NCBI GenBank assembly: GCA_038040485.1
Contig: JBBPIE010000008.1
Span: 1-64,000 of the forward strand
Direction: 5' to 3'
Length of the DNA: 64,000 bases
Source of the DNA: Onstottus_B arcticum
Lineage (GTDB): Bacteria > Acidobacteriota > Blastocatellia > UBA7656
The notes under the pieces are model-generated. The model was not told the origin of the DNA, ran no database searches, and saw only the letters and a list, made by a program, of their open reading frames with translations. Numbering within the stretch: position 1 is the stretch's first letter; every line of letters begins with the position of its first letter. Both the position numbers and the translations under genes were made by a program. This document shows, piece after piece, positions 24,019 to 33,651 of the stretch.

Positions 24019-25158
24019 ATGAAGTTCTCGACAAAGGCGATACACGCGGGGCAAGAGCCCGACCCGTCTACGGGCGCAGTGAGCATTCCCATCTATCAGA
24101 CCTCAACATATGCGCAGGAAGGAATCGGCAAAAACAGAGGCTTTGAATACGCGAGGACTCAAAACCCGACCCGCTCTGCGCTCGAAACCAACCTCGCGGC
24201 GCTTGAAGGCGGGCGCGCGTGTTTCGCATTCGCTTCCGGGATGGCTGCGACCAACGCGGTGATGACTTTGCTGCGCGCCGGTGACCACGTCATCGTCAGC
24301 GATAACACCTACGGCGGCACGTTCCGGCTGTTCGACAAGATTCTCAAGAAGTTCGGCGTCGAGTTCAGCTACGTTGATGCGCGCGAGCCGCAGAACGTGG
24401 AAGACGCTGCGAGGCCCGAAACACGAATGGTCTTTATCGAGACCCCGACCAACCCGGTGATGTCGCTTGTAGACATAAAGGCGGTCGCCGAGATCACTCG
24501 CCGGCGCGGGGTTCGATTGGTTGTGGACAACACGTTTATGAGTCCCTACTTTCAGCAGCCGCTCGAGCTCGGCGCCGACATCGTTGTGCACTCGACGACC
24601 AAGTACCTTAACGGGCATAGCGACAGTATAGGCGGCGCGGTGATCCTGGATGACGAAGAAGACATTCTAGCGATGGCATTCATTCAAAATGCCGCGGGCG
24701 CAATCATCTCGCCTCTGGACGCGTGGCTGGTCATGCGGGGGACAAAGACGCTCGCAGTGCGAATGAGACAACATGATGAGAACGGGAGGATCGTCGCTCA
24801 GTTCTTATCCGAGCATCCGAAGGTCCAGCAGGTGTACTACCCAGGGTTGAAATCGCATCCTCAGCATGAGCTCGCGCGCCGGCAGATGACAGGATTTGGC
24901 GGAATGATCTCGTTTGAAACCGGCTCTCTCGAGAACGCCAGCCGGGTGCTCGAGGGAGTGAAACTATGCACGCTTGGAGAATCACTTGGCGGCGTCGAGA
25001 CACTGATCTCCCACCCGGCGACTATGACTCACGCATCGGTTCCGGAGGTTGAGCGAAATCGGCTTGGCATAACGGACGGGCTGGTTCGAATCTCAGTGGG
25101 CATCGAGGACGTCGAAGACATAATCGCTGATTTGGATCGCGCATTTGGTGCGCTCTAG
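24019..25158 (+). CDS. metB: cystathionine gamma-synthase / gamma-lyase family PLP enzyme
   Basis: Fold-type I PLP enzyme of methionine and cysteine metabolism, 379 residues from ATG 24019 (GGAG upstream). Visible motifs are YARTQNPTRSALE (phosphate binding, Tyr and Arg), FASGMAATNAVM, and the PLP-lysine in VVHSTTKYLNGHSD. The C-terminal SLGGVETLISHPATMTHAS is typical. Sequence alone does not separate synthase, gamma-lyase and O-acylhomoserine sulfhydrylase activity. The length of about 380 favours MetB or cystathionine gamma-lyase over the longer sulfhydrylases. Confidence 0.85.
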   Translation: MKFSTKAIHAGQEPDPSTGAVSIPIYQTSTYAQEGIGKNRGFEYARTQNPTRSALETNLAALEGGRACFAFASGMAATNAVMTLLRAGDHVIVSDNTYGGTFRLFDKILKKFGVEFSYVDAREPQNVEDAARPETRMVFIETPTNPVMSLVDIKAVAEITRRRGVRLVVDNTFMSPYFQQPLELGADIVVHSTTKYLNGHSDSIGGAVILDDEEDILAMAFIQNAAGAIISPLDAWLVMRGTKTLAVRMRQHDENGRIVAQFLSEHPKVQQVYYPGLKSHPQHELARRQMTGFGGMISFETGSLENASRVLEGVKLCTLGESLGGVETLISHPATMTHASVPEVERNRLGITDGLVRISVGIEDVEDIIADLDRAFGAL

Positions 25159-25361
25159 CTGGCAACTCTACCGGATCGTCAAAGACATAGAGCAAGTTTC
25201 GGCGATCCGTTTACGCTTTTGCCGGCGGGGAGCTACCTTCGATATTGCGATTCAATCGAAAATCCAGCATAATCACGGCCAACCTGGACGTGAAGTGTTG
25301 TCCATCAGACTGTGAAGGGTTGGCTGCGTCGCCTTGAAGACCTCAGTACGTTGATCATGGT

Positions 25362-26384
25362 ATGGCCGAAGACACTGGATTCAACATAGAGGTTTACGCA
25401 AAGACTGACGTTGGTTCGGTTCGGCCGGGCAACGAAGACAACTTCGTGGTCTTGAATCTCTCGACCGCCGACACCTGGAAGCCTGATGAGAACGACGGTT
25501 TGCCGACGCGAAACCTCACCAGTTTTACGCAAAGCCACTACGGCGCGCTGATCGCGGTCACCGACGGAATGGGCGGAGCGCTTGCCGGGGAAGTGGCCAG
25601 CCGGCTGGCCGTCGAATGCGTGCGAGACCGAATGCTCGAGCTGCAAGCCAGCCCAACCTACTCGAAGTTCCCCTTTAGCGAGCGGCTTCGTCTGTCGGTC
25701 GAGCTCGCCAATCTCTACATCTACCAAATGAGCATCAAGCGTTCCGAGTGCTCGGGTATGGGAGCTACCTTCACGGCCGCCGGTCTGCACGGTACTACTG
25801 CCTACTTCGGACAAGTCGGGGACAGCCGCGCTTACGTCGTTCGAGGCGGACAGGCGCGACAAATAACCCGCGATCAATCGCTGGTAGGTCAGCTTGTCGA
25901 GGCCGGCCATATCACCAACGAAGAAGCCGAGCATCATTCCTATAAGAATGTGATACTCCAGGCGCTGGGCGCGGCCCCAAGCATAAACGTAGTGGTCGAT
26001 CGCGTCTCGCTTCAGGACATGGACATTCTTGTGCTCTGTAGCGATGGCTTGTCCAACAAAGTGCGCGCCGAAGAAATCACTTCCGAAGTAAATCGGGCCC
26101 GATCTCTGAAAGAAGGGTGTGATTCGCTGATAAGCCTGGCGAATGAGCGGGGCGGTGAGGACAACATCACCGTTGTGGTCGCTCAAGTCAGCGGCGGAAA
26201 GCTCCGGCACGCCGACGCGAGCAACCCGAGCGAGACTCTCCCGCTCGCAAGCCACACACCCGCTCAGGATCGCTGGGGCGCCGAGACACTCCCTCGCGAC
26301 CCGAACCTGCCCTATGAAATCGACGACGTGTTGCTTGACGACGAAGAAGAAACGATTCCACCCACCGGAAACCTCGACTCTTGA
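25362..26384 (+). CDS. PP2C-family protein serine/threonine phosphatase
   Basis: Cytoplasmic metal-dependent phosphatase that would reverse Hanks-type kinase signalling. The 340 residues carry the PPM motifs in order: VRPGNEDNFVV, IAVTDGMGGALAGEVAS, SGMGATFTAA, YFGQVGDSRAYVVRGG, VLCSDGLSNKV and GGEDNITVVVAQV, with the metal-binding Asp residues intact. An acidic, Pro-rich tail of about 70 residues follows the domain and has no membrane helix. It stands alone, and no kinase gene is adjacent. Confidence 0.92.
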   Translation: MAEDTGFNIEVYAKTDVGSVRPGNEDNFVVLNLSTADTWKPDENDGLPTRNLTSFTQSHYGALIAVTDGMGGALAGEVASRLAVECVRDRMLELQASPTYSKFPFSERLRLSVELANLYIYQMSIKRSECSGMGATFTAAGLHGTTAYFGQVGDSRAYVVRGGQARQITRDQSLVGQLVEAGHITNEEAEHHSYKNVILQALGAAPSINVVVDRVSLQDMDILVLCSDGLSNKVRAEEITSEVNRARSLKEGCDSLISLANERGGEDNITVVVAQVSGGKLRHADASNPSETLPLASHTPAQDRWGAETLPRDPNLPYEIDDVLLDDEEETIPPTGNLDS

Positions 26385-26730
26385 ATTCAAGCGGCTCGAC
26401 CGATTGATTCCCCAGCCTTTGTTGAAAATCCTTACAAGCCTTCAACGGCGGAGAGTGTTTTTTCCTCCGCTGCGCAAACGATCTGAGCGATCCCTAATAA
26501 AACGAATTGCGGCCACGAGTTCTTGACTTGCCCCTCCGGCCGTGATTGAATGCAGGCGCTCCACTTCATATGTATCTATGCCCTCGGGTGCGAAAGCGAC
26601 TCCTTTGAGAGCCGAAACGCACCAGGGATGTTGTCAGGATGCGCCGGTCGCCTTCCGCTTAGCTTCCTCACCCGAAGCGGGTCTGGTGTCGCTCGGGTAT
26701 CTGTCTTTTCTAAAAGGGGTATCAAAGACG
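26385..26730. other. intergenic region before the metalloprotease
   Basis: 346 bp. No gene, repeat or clear promoter was recognised. The protease reading frame is open upstream to 26542, but that extension lacks an RBS and a signal-peptide-like start, so it is treated as non-coding. AAAAGGGG at 26712-26719 is the probable RBS of the protease. Confidence 0.4.
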
Positions 26731-28539
26731 ATGAACCGCTCACCGAGGAAGTTACTGCTCAGCGCTTTTTCTGTATTAGTTCTGTTGTTATCGCCGGTCC
26801 CGGCAGCCGCAACCTCTGTAGTAATGCTTTCGGATACCGAACTAGTCGTCAACTCGAGATTCATCGTCACCGGCAAGGTCCGATCCGTGATAAGCGCGTG
26901 GGACGACGCGCATTCGGAAGCGTGGACCTATGTGAAGGTGCGTGTTGATCGCGTGCTCAAGGGAGAGCTTGCGCCGCGGACCGTGGTGCTGAAGCAACTC
27001 GGGGGTGAAGCTGGCGGATCTGGAATGCGGTTGCTTGGCCAGCCGCAATTCTCGAAAGGCCAGCAGGTGCTCCTGTATTTGAACACCGGTCCGGACGGCA
27101 CGCTGCGCGTGGCTTATGCATTCATGGGTATGTTCTCCATTTCGGGAGACGGATCCGGAAGCCAGGCGTTTGTGACTCGCACAATCGACGCTCGCGAGGT
27201 CGAAGTTCTCTCGCGCCACGACAACGACAAAGTGACTGATCGCGCTAACCTGGGAGATTACATCGGAAATATCGAGCAAACACTGGCGCGCGAAGCATCG
27301 AGAATCGCTATCGTCGATGCCGAGCGGTCCGCGAACGTTGTAGTTCCTGTGCCCTCCGAGTATGCGCGAAAGAAGGAAGAGGCTCGCGGGTATTCGGCAG
27401 ACTTCGTGCTACTAGGCGACGGAGTGCGTTGGCGTCAGCCGGACTCGGGGTTGCCGGTGACGTACCAATTGAATTCGAATCTGTCGCCGGTTGCCGGAGG
27501 AGGCACGGCCGAGATTACAAGGGCCATGAATGCGTGGTCTACCCAGAGCGGCGCGAACATTCGGCTTCAGCTCGCGGGTCAAACCACTAGCTGCGGGTTG
27601 GTGACGGACGGCCTCAACACCATTTCGTTCGGAAATTGCCTGGGTCAGATAGAACCGCCGGTTGGCAGTTGCTCGGGAGTCGTCGCGCAAACTCAGATAG
27701 CGTGGAACAACGAAATCAGTGTCGTGAACGGAACGTCGTTCAGACGTCTGATGGAAGCGGATGTTGTCTTCAACAGGGGCATGGACTGTTTTCTGGGTGT
27801 GTCGGCTAACCTTGCTGAGACTGCCTGCCACGAACTAGGCCACTCGATCGGGCTCGCGCACTCGACTGATCCTGGAGCAATCATGTGGGCCTCTGTGCGG
27901 GGCCAGGGGCGCGACGCGACGCTGGGCAATGACGACAAAGCGGGAGTGCTTGCCATTTATCCAGGCACGACTGGCGGCGGCGGTGGCGGTGGCGGCGGCG
28001 GTGGCGGTGGTGGGCCCGTGAGCATCACGAGTGACGGACTGCCGCGAGGAGTCGTGAACCGAGCTTACCAGCAAACTCTAAACGCGGCGGGCGGCGCGCC
28101 GCCTTATCGTTGGAGCTTGATCGGCGGCGCATTGCCGCCTGGTATGAGCGTCTCCTTCGCCGGCGTGATCGAGGGAACGCCAAGGGCAACAGGCTTCTTC
28201 TCGTTCACGCTCATGGTGAGCGACTCCACCGGTGGGCCGAACAGCACCAGCACAAAACAACTCTCGCTGTCGGTCGAAAATGATAATGGCGCCTTCCCGA
28301 TTCCCGTGATCACTCGTGTGAAGGTCAAAAACACCAAGAAGCTTTGGGTGTCTGGTGAGAACCTCGAGGCCACTTCGGTGATAGCTCTCAACGGCATCCT
28401 TCTTACGCCGAAGGAGTTCACTGTGGATGGCTCCACAGGAAAGCTCTTCTTCAAGGGCCAGCTCCCTCTGCGGTCTGAGGGCGCGAATATTGTCTTTGTT
28501 AGAAATACCTCAGGCTGGTCAGCCGGCAAGATCTTCTGA
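26731..28539 (+). CDS. secreted matrixin-like metalloprotease with Ig-like domain
   Basis: Extracellular zinc protease candidate, 602 residues from ATG 26731. The signal peptide is about 1-30 (KLLLSAFSVLVLLLSPVPAAA). An uncharacterised beta-rich N-domain follows (about 35-170). The catalytic domain contains HELGHSIGLAH (about 367-377), the full HExxHxxGxxH metzincin signature, followed by DPGAIM, the Met-turn. A run of Gly residues (about 413-428) links it to an Ig-like He_PIG domain (LPRGVVNRAYQQTL to GVIEGTP). The C-terminal about 80 residues look like an IPT/TIG-type beta domain (LWVSGENLEATS). The domain order suggests a surface or secreted enzyme acting on protein or polymer substrates. 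Confidence 0.88.
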   Translation: MNRSPRKLLLSAFSVLVLLLSPVPAAATSVVMLSDTELVVNSRFIVTGKVRSVISAWDDAHSEAWTYVKVRVDRVLKGELAPRTVVLKQLGGEAGGSGMRLLGQPQFSKGQQVLLYLNTGPDGTLRVAYAFMGMFSISGDGSGSQAFVTRTIDAREVEVLSRHDNDKVTDRANLGDYIGNIEQTLAREASRIAIVDAERSANVVVPVPSEYARKKEEARGYSADFVLLGDGVRWRQPDSGLPVTYQLNSNLSPVAGGGTAEITRAMNAWSTQSGANIRLQLAGQTTSCGLVTDGLNTISFGNCLGQIEPPVGSCSGVVAQTQIAWNNEISVVNGTSFRRLMEADVVFNRGMDCFLGVSANLAETACHELGHSIGLAHSTDPGAIMWASVRGQGRDATLGNDDKAGVLAIYPGTTGGGGGGGGGGGGGGPVSITSDGLPRGVVNRAYQQTLNAAGGAPPYRWSLIGGALPPGMSVSFAGVIEGTPRATGFFSFTLMVSDSTGGPNSTSTKQLSLSVENDNGAFPIPVITRVKVKNTKKLWVSGENLEATSVIALNGILLTPKEFTVDGSTGKLFFKGQLPLRSEGANIVFVRNTSGWSAGKIF

Positions 28540-28676
28540 TCCCGGCCGCTTCGAGGATCCTCGGCGACAATAGAAAGAGTCTTCTTCTCGACAGTACGTC
28601 GGGACTCCCTTGCGTCAGCCCACTACTCCCAACACCAAACATCGCGGCTTTGCTGCGTTGTTCGTGAGTTGTCGTT

Positions 28677-28682
28677 TATAAT
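28677..28682 (+). promoter_or_regulatory. -10 element before cyaY
   Basis: A perfect TATAAT, 19 bp before ATG 28702, gives a very short leader. No convincing -35 was found. It probably drives the cyaY-to-SpoIID run. Confidence 0.45.
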
Positions 28683-28701
28683 CACTCGCGGAAGAAAAGC
28701 T

Positions 28702-29046
28702 ATGACTGAACGAATAACCGAGGTCGAGTTTCAACAGAAAGCGGAAGACGCCATTCATCAGCTTGAAGCGGCGTTTGCTCGCCTTGCCGAAGAGCGCGAT
28801 CTCGACGTGCAAGTTGAAGGCGGCGTGCTCAACATCGCCTTCGAAGAAGACGAACCCGGCAGGTTCATCGTCAGCCCGAATTCCTCGGTGCGCCAACTTT
28901 GGGTTTCGGCGCGAGTATCCAGCTTCAAATTCGATTGGTCTGATGAAGCAGGCGGTTTCGTGCTGGCAGGAACCGGCGAGCCGCTTACTCAAGTCATGAC
29001 CCGGCTTACCCGAGAGCAGTTGGGAGACGAGACGATTGATCTGTGA
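28702..29046 (+). CDS. cyaY: CyaY/frataxin-like iron donor protein
   Basis: Frataxin fold protein implicated in iron-sulfur cluster assembly and iron handling. 114 residues from ATG 28702 (GGAAG upstream). The acidic first helix FQQKAEDAIHQLEAAFARL with several Glu/Asp is the iron-binding ridge. VEGGVLNIAFEEDEPGRFIVSPNSSVRQLWVSA and the FKFDW strand match the central beta-sheet of the family. It heads a tight plus-strand run with four envelope-type genes, an uncommon context for cyaY, which normally stands alone or near isc genes. Confidence 0.85.
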   Translation: MTERITEVEFQQKAEDAIHQLEAAFARLAEERDLDVQVEGGVLNIAFEEDEPGRFIVSPNSSVRQLWVSARVSSFKFDWSDEAGGFVLAGTGEPLTQVMTRLTREQLGDETIDL

Positions 29047-29061
29047 GCGGCGGCGTCCGAT

Positions 29062-29775
29062 ATGAAGAAGACATCGAGGGCTAAGCCGGTGGGCTTCGAC
29101 AAACGCCGGGCCGAACGACTGGTCTCCGCTCTTAAAGCCGAGAAGTCATTTGAAGCTGGAATCGCTCGCGTCTCGGGCCTCTTCCTGGGCCGGCCATATG
29201 TCGAGAATCCTTTGGGCGGCGGGCCTCGATCTCCCGAACGCTTCCGGATATCGTTCGACGAGTTCGATTGCGTGACGTATGTGGAGATCGTGATTGCGCT
29301 TGCTCGTTCGAAGACACCAGCGGCGGTTGTTCGCGAGCTCCGCGGCTTGAGATACCGCGACGGAAAAGTCGATTGGTCCCGGCGGAACCATTACATGATC
29401 GAGTGGCTCGCAAGGAATCGAAGTCGCGGCGCCGTCAAGGATCTGACGCGGGGACGCGACACGGTCGTTAAGACTCGCGAGCTGGACATCGTCGCCGGCT
29501 TTCCCGCGACGAGGGTCACGTTCCGGCTTTTTCCGAAGCGGGCGTTTTCGCGAATAAGGAAGCGGATTCGAACTGGCGACCTGATCCTGTTTGTTTCCAC
29601 TCGGAAGAATCTCGATATGTTTCACGCCGGAATCGCGGTTCGCTTGGATGATCGAGTCTTGCTCAGGCACGCCGCGCGCTCGGCGGGCAAGGTCATTGAA
29701 CAAGACCTGGGGACGTTTTTGAAGGAACACCGGATGCCGGGTTTTATCCTTGCACGGCCGCTATGCCAACCTTAA
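29062..29775 (+). CDS. DUF1460 family N-acetylmuramoyl-L-alanine amidase-like protein
   Basis: 237-residue NlpC/P60-type fold, probably cleaving amide bonds in peptidoglycan-like material. The catalytic Cys lies in FDEFDCVTYVEIVIAL (about residue 74). WSRRNHYMIEWL follows, and the catalytic His is in LDMFHAGIAV. Unlike most DUF1460 proteins there is no signal peptide, so an internal role or non-classical export is possible. The stop overlaps the next gene by 13 bp. Starts 15 bp after cyaY. Confidence 0.8.
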   Translation: MKKTSRAKPVGFDKRRAERLVSALKAEKSFEAGIARVSGLFLGRPYVENPLGGGPRSPERFRISFDEFDCVTYVEIVIALARSKTPAAVVRELRGLRYRDGKVDWSRRNHYMIEWLARNRSRGAVKDLTRGRDTVVKTRELDIVAGFPATRVTFRLFPKRAFSRIRKRIRTGDLILFVSTRKNLDMFHAGIAVRLDDRVLLRHAARSAGKVIEQDLGTFLKEHRMPGFILARPLCQP

Positions 29776-31241
29776 CCGCAGCGCTTGTACACCAGAAAGA
29801 CGCCTCAAGGCCGCTCGTCGAAGCGCTCGCCGCAAGCCCCGCCGTGTCCGAGTTGGTGTTTATCAATCGCGAGCACATCGATTTGAAGCTCAACCCGCGC
29901 GAGATGCGAAAAGCGCAGTTCGTCGAGAGCGATTTCTTCAGCGGCCCGGCCATCGCTCACTTGCTTGAAGCGGTCAAGACCGACTACTTGTTGCTCGTTC
30001 TGCCTGGCGAACAGGTCGTGCCCGGAGCGCGAGCGCTCGAACGCATGCTCCAGGTCGCCGACGAGTCCGGCGCCGGGTTGGTTTACTCTGACTTCAAGGA
30101 TCAAGACGAGGGCGCTGCTTCGGATCACCCGCTGATCGACTATCAGCCCGGCAGCATCCGCGACAGCTTCGATTTTGGACCGATGATGCTTGTTTCAAAA
30201 CGAGCGGCGGATACTGTCTTGCACAAGCATGGCGGAGTTGACCCGAAGCAGAAGTGGGCGGGGTTGTATGATCTGCGGTTGAAGCTATCGATCGAGTCTT
30301 CGCTGCTTAGAATTCCAGAGCCGCTCTACCAGCGCTCGCCGATTGACCGTCGCGCGAGCGGCGAGCGGCAGTTTGACTATGTCGATCCGCGCAAGCGCGA
30401 CTACCAGCGCGAGATGGAAGATACCGCCAGCCATCACCTGAAACGAATCGGCGCGTATCTGTATCCGCAGTTCAAGAGCGTGCCTCCGCCCGACAAGCGC
30501 TTTCCGGTGCGCGCAAGCGTCGTGATTCCCGTTCGCAATCGCGAGCGAACCATCCGCGAAGCGGCTATGAGCGCGCTGTCTCAGAAGACGCCCTTCGAGT
30601 TCAACATCGTGGTCGTCGATAATCATTCAACCGATCAAACAACCGACATACTTGCCGAGCTTGCGCGTCATGACACCCGGCTGGTTCACCTCAAACCAAC
30701 GCGCACGGATCTGGGAATCGGCGGCTGTTGGAATGAGGCGATCTATTCCAAAGAGTGCGGCGAGTACGCTGTTCAGCTCGATTCCGACGATCTCTATTCA
30801 GACGAGCACACGCTCGAGAAGATCGTTGCGAAACTCGAGCAGGGGCCGTACGCGATGGTCATCGGCTCGTACAAGATCGTTGATTTTCAGTTGAACGAAA
30901 TCCCGCCGGGGCTGATCGATCATCGCGAGTGGACTCGCGGGAACGGGCGGAACAACGCGCTGAGGATCAACGGTCTGGGTGCGCCGCGGGCGTTCTACGT
31001 GCCGGTGCTTCGCCAGTTTGGCTTTCCCAACACAAGCTACGGCGAGGACTACGCGACGGCGCTGCGCATCAGCCGCGAGTACGAGATCGGCCGCATAATG
31101 GAGCCGATCTACTTCGCGCGTCGATGGGAAGGGAACTCGGACGCCGCGCTTCCGTTGGCGACCGCGAATCGGTATGACTCGTACAAGGACTACCTTCGCA
31201 CGGTCGAGATACGCGCAAGACAGAGGATGAACCAGCGATGA
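29763..31241 (+). CDS. family 2 glycosyltransferase
   Basis: 492-residue cytoplasmic protein with a GT-A domain in its second half: RASVVIPVRNRERTIREAAM (about 244-263), FNIVVVDNHSTDQT and the metal-binding VQLDSDD. The first about 235 residues resemble another, degenerate GT2-like domain (LLVLPGEQVVPGARALERML to SDFKDQDE) without a clear DxD, so this may be a tandem. It overlaps the amidase gene upstream and the DUF4922 gene downstream (ATGA), so translation is coupled. The product may be an envelope glycan; the donor is unknown. Confidence 0.85.
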   Translation: MPTLTAALVHQKDASRPLVEALAASPAVSELVFINREHIDLKLNPREMRKAQFVESDFFSGPAIAHLLEAVKTDYLLLVLPGEQVVPGARALERMLQVADESGAGLVYSDFKDQDEGAASDHPLIDYQPGSIRDSFDFGPMMLVSKRAADTVLHKHGGVDPKQKWAGLYDLRLKLSIESSLLRIPEPLYQRSPIDRRASGERQFDYVDPRKRDYQREMEDTASHHLKRIGAYLYPQFKSVPPPDKRFPVRASVVIPVRNRERTIREAAMSALSQKTPFEFNIVVVDNHSTDQTTDILAELARHDTRLVHLKPTRTDLGIGGCWNEAIYSKECGEYAVQLDSDDLYSDEHTLEKIVAKLEQGPYAMVIGSYKIVDFQLNEIPPGLIDHREWTRGNGRNNALRINGLGAPRAFYVPVLRQFGFPNTSYGEDYATALRISREYEIGRIMEPIYFARRWEGNSDAALPLATANRYDSYKDYLRTVEIRARQRMNQR

Positions 31242-32290
31242 GTTGGGATGAGCGAATCATCGGCAAAAGAGAGCTGAGCCCGTATCTCGCCGGCGAGGAG
31301 GGTTCGGATCTTGGCTCGCTGGCGCTGGCTCTCATTGAGCATCAGCGCGAACATTGGCCGCAGCTTGCCGAAGGCTACGCGGGGCTTCAGGAGATCGAAA
31401 CTAAACGCGTTCGCGTCGAAGAATCCGAAGCCGTGATCCAGCACAATCCCAAACGCATCCGCAGCACCGGCGCCGCCATTGACAAAGCAACGGTCAGCGG
31501 ACGGCCTTGTTTTCTCTGCGCTGATAACTTGCCCGAGGAAGAGAAGGGAATCGCTTACGGCGACGATCTGGTCATCCTCTGCAATCCGTTTCCGGTCCTG
31601 GACCATCATCTTTCGATAGTGCAGCGCGAGCACATCGAACAGAAGATCGAAGGCAACGTCGAGACGCTTCTGGACCTGGCGCGCGATTTCGGCCCTGAGT
31701 TCTTTGCGTTGTACAACGGCCCGGAGTGCGGAGCTTCGGCGCCGGATCATCTCCACTTTCAGGTTTGCTCACGCGACGGGCTTCCAATCGAAGAGCACGT
31801 GTTCGATGACGAGCCGCAGCTTGCCGAAGATTGCAGCTACTGCGAAGAGACCGCGCGCAACAGCTTCGAGTTGTTTACGCTGGGAGGTTGCGGCCGAAGC
31901 GTCGTTGTTTTTCGCGGCGGCAATCGCAGCGAAATGGTTCGGTGGGTCAACGAGGTGCTTCATGAACTTGGGCAAACGACCGACGGGGCCGAGCCGCTTG
32001 TGAACATCGTGTGTGTATACGACACCAGGCTCTGGACAGTCTATTTGTTTCCTCGCGCAAAGCATCGCCCGGCTTCCTTTTTCGCCGAAGGCGACCAACG
32101 ACTAACGGTCAGCCCGGGCGCAATCGATATGGCGGGAGTTGTCGTTGTTCCCGAGCGCGCGCACTTCGACAAGATCGACAGCGAACTGATCACGGGGATC
32201 TTCGCCGAGGTCAGCATGAACCGCGACGTTCTGAACGAGTTGATAGACGATATGTGCAGCCTGCCGGAAGCGGGAGAACCGCTGTGGTGA
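31238..32290 (+). CDS. DUF4922 protein, GalT/HIT-like nucleotidyltransferase or phosphorylase
   Basis: 350 residues. The HIT-like core shows CFLCADNLPEEEKG (Cys pair), CNPFPVLDHHLSIVQREH and CGASAPDHLHFQVCSRDG, where HLHFQ is the expected catalytic His triad. A second Cys pair, CSYC, follows. These are features of the galactose-1-phosphate uridylyltransferase and GDP-galactose phosphorylase superfamily. Its place between a glycosyltransferase and a SpoIID-like protein suggests it handles a sugar nucleotide for that pathway. Its stop overlaps the next GTG start by 4 bp. The activity has not been shown. Confidence 0.8.
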   Translation: MSWDERIIGKRELSPYLAGEEGSDLGSLALALIEHQREHWPQLAEGYAGLQEIETKRVRVEESEAVIQHNPKRIRSTGAAIDKATVSGRPCFLCADNLPEEEKGIAYGDDLVILCNPFPVLDHHLSIVQREHIEQKIEGNVETLLDLARDFGPEFFALYNGPECGASAPDHLHFQVCSRDGLPIEEHVFDDEPQLAEDCSYCEETARNSFELFTLGGCGRSVVVFRGGNRSEMVRWVNEVLHELGQTTDGAEPLVNIVCVYDTRLWTVYLFPRAKHRPASFFAEGDQRLTVSPGAIDMAGVVVVPERAHFDKIDSELITGIFAEVSMNRDVLNELIDDMCSLPEAGEPLW

Positions 32291-33651
32291 GCCTCAATCA
32301 AGAGCCGCTGCTCCGAGTCGGCCTGATCTCCGGCGCCAGCGCCGCGCGAACGCTAAAGCTCACGCTCGCCGGCCGGTACCGAGCTTCAAACGGCGAGGTG
32401 CTCGAACGCGGCGACTACATCGCCTCAGTTGACGGCGCTTCGATTCGACTGGAGGGCGGTTCAGCGATCAATGCCGCGCAATGGACACTTGAGCCGATTG
32501 ATTTCGAAGCGAGCCGCGCGACCGTCCACGGCATAACGATCGGCGTCGGCTTCCACTGGGAGCGAAACGAGCCCCAGGACTTTCAAGGCAGCCTCGTCCT
32601 GATTCCACAGTCCGATCGCCTTCTGGTCGTCAACGAACTCCCTCTCGAAGCCTATCTTGTCAGCGTTATCTCCTCGGAGATGAGCGCCTCTGCCCCTGGC
32701 GAGCTTCTCCGCGCGCACGCGATCGTCTCGCGAAGCTGGCTGCTTGCGCAGACGACGAATCGTAGCCAGACTAGCAACGCTCTGCAGGACGAAAGCGCCG
32801 CCGAAGTCCGAAGCTCCCAGACCGAGATGATTCGTTGGTGGGACCGCGAGAACCACGCGGACTTCGACGTGTGCGCCGACGATCACTGCCAGCGCTATCA
32901 AGGAATCTCAAAGGCGTATTCAAAGTCGGCATTCGAAGCAGTGCGAGACACTCGCGGCAAAGTGTTGATGTGGGGCGATGAGATTTGCGACGCGCGATAC
33001 TCGAAGAGCTGCGGCGGGATGACCGACGAGTTCCGTGCGGCCTGGGAGGATCGCGATGTGCCTTATCTCAGAGCGTCATACGATGGTGAAGGCGAGATGG
33101 CCGGCGGCCCGCTTCCACTCACAGTAGAGTCCAATGCAGGAGAATGGATCAGGTCGAAGCCTGCCGCATTCTGCAACACTGATTCAGTCGAGTTGTTGGC
33201 GAGGATACTGCCGGGCTTCGACCAGGAGACGCGCGACTTCTACCGGTGGGAGGTCGAGTACTCGAATGATGAGTTGAGCAAGATCATTCTGGATCGAGCG
33301 GGTCTGGACCTCGGCCGCCTGGTCTCGCTTGAAGCAATCGAGCGCGGCAAGTCGTCACGAATCGTTCGACTCAAGATCGCCGGGGAGAAGGAAACAGTCG
33401 TGATCGGCAAAGAGCTTCAGATACGACGCGTCCTGTCGCGATCGCATCTTTACAGCTCTGCATTTGTTGTTGAACAAGTGAGCGATTCATCCTCAAACTA
33501 TCCGAAGCGATTCAGATTAATCGGAGCGGGTTGGGGACACGGAGTCGGGCTCTGTCAGATCGGAGCGGCTGTGATGGCTGAGTGTGGGTACAGCTATGAG
33601 AGGATCCTGTCGCACTATTTCCGTGGAACGGATGAGCGAACGCTTTACTGA
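32287..33651 (+). CDS. SpoIID/LytB-domain protein
   Basis: 454 residues from GTG 32287 (GTG 32284 also possible). In SpoIID proteins this domain is a lytic transglycosylase acting on denuded glycan strands. Here LEAYLVSVISSEMSASAPGELLRAHAIVSRSW matches the EL-x3-E-x8-E..KAQAVAARS core, and VYSKSCGGMTDE-like RYSKSCGGMTDEF and GWGHGVGLCQIGAAVMAECG match the conserved C-terminal motifs. No signal peptide is evident at the chosen start, which is odd for a cell-wall enzyme. It is the last gene of a five-gene run. The context, with an amidase and glycosyltransferase, points to wall or glycan remodelling. Confidence 0.87.
   Translation: MSLNQEPLLRVGLISGASAARTLKLTLAGRYRASNGEVLERGDYIASVDGASIRLEGGSAINAAQWTLEPIDFEASRATVHGITIGVGFHWERNEPQDFQGSLVLIPQSDRLLVVNELPLEAYLVSVISSEMSASAPGELLRAHAIVSRSWLLAQTTNRSQTSNALQDESAAEVRSSQTEMIRWWDRENHADFDVCADDHCQRYQGISKAYSKSAFEAVRDTRGKVLMWGDEICDARYSKSCGGMTDEFRAAWEDRDVPYLRASYDGEGEMAGGPLPLTVESNAGEWIRSKPAAFCNTDSVELLARILPGFDQETRDFYRWEVEYSNDELSKIILDRAGLDLGRLVSLEAIERGKSSRIVRLKIAGEKETVVIGKELQIRRVLSRSHLYSSAFVVEQVSDSSSNYPKRFRLIGAGWGHGVGLCQIGAAVMAECGYSYERILSHYFRGTDERTLY

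Noticed and set aside
25305..26390. 361-codon open frame on the minus strand opposite the PP2C gene
   Set aside because: It is the antisense shadow of a gene with all PPM motifs; the translated product has no recognisable family.
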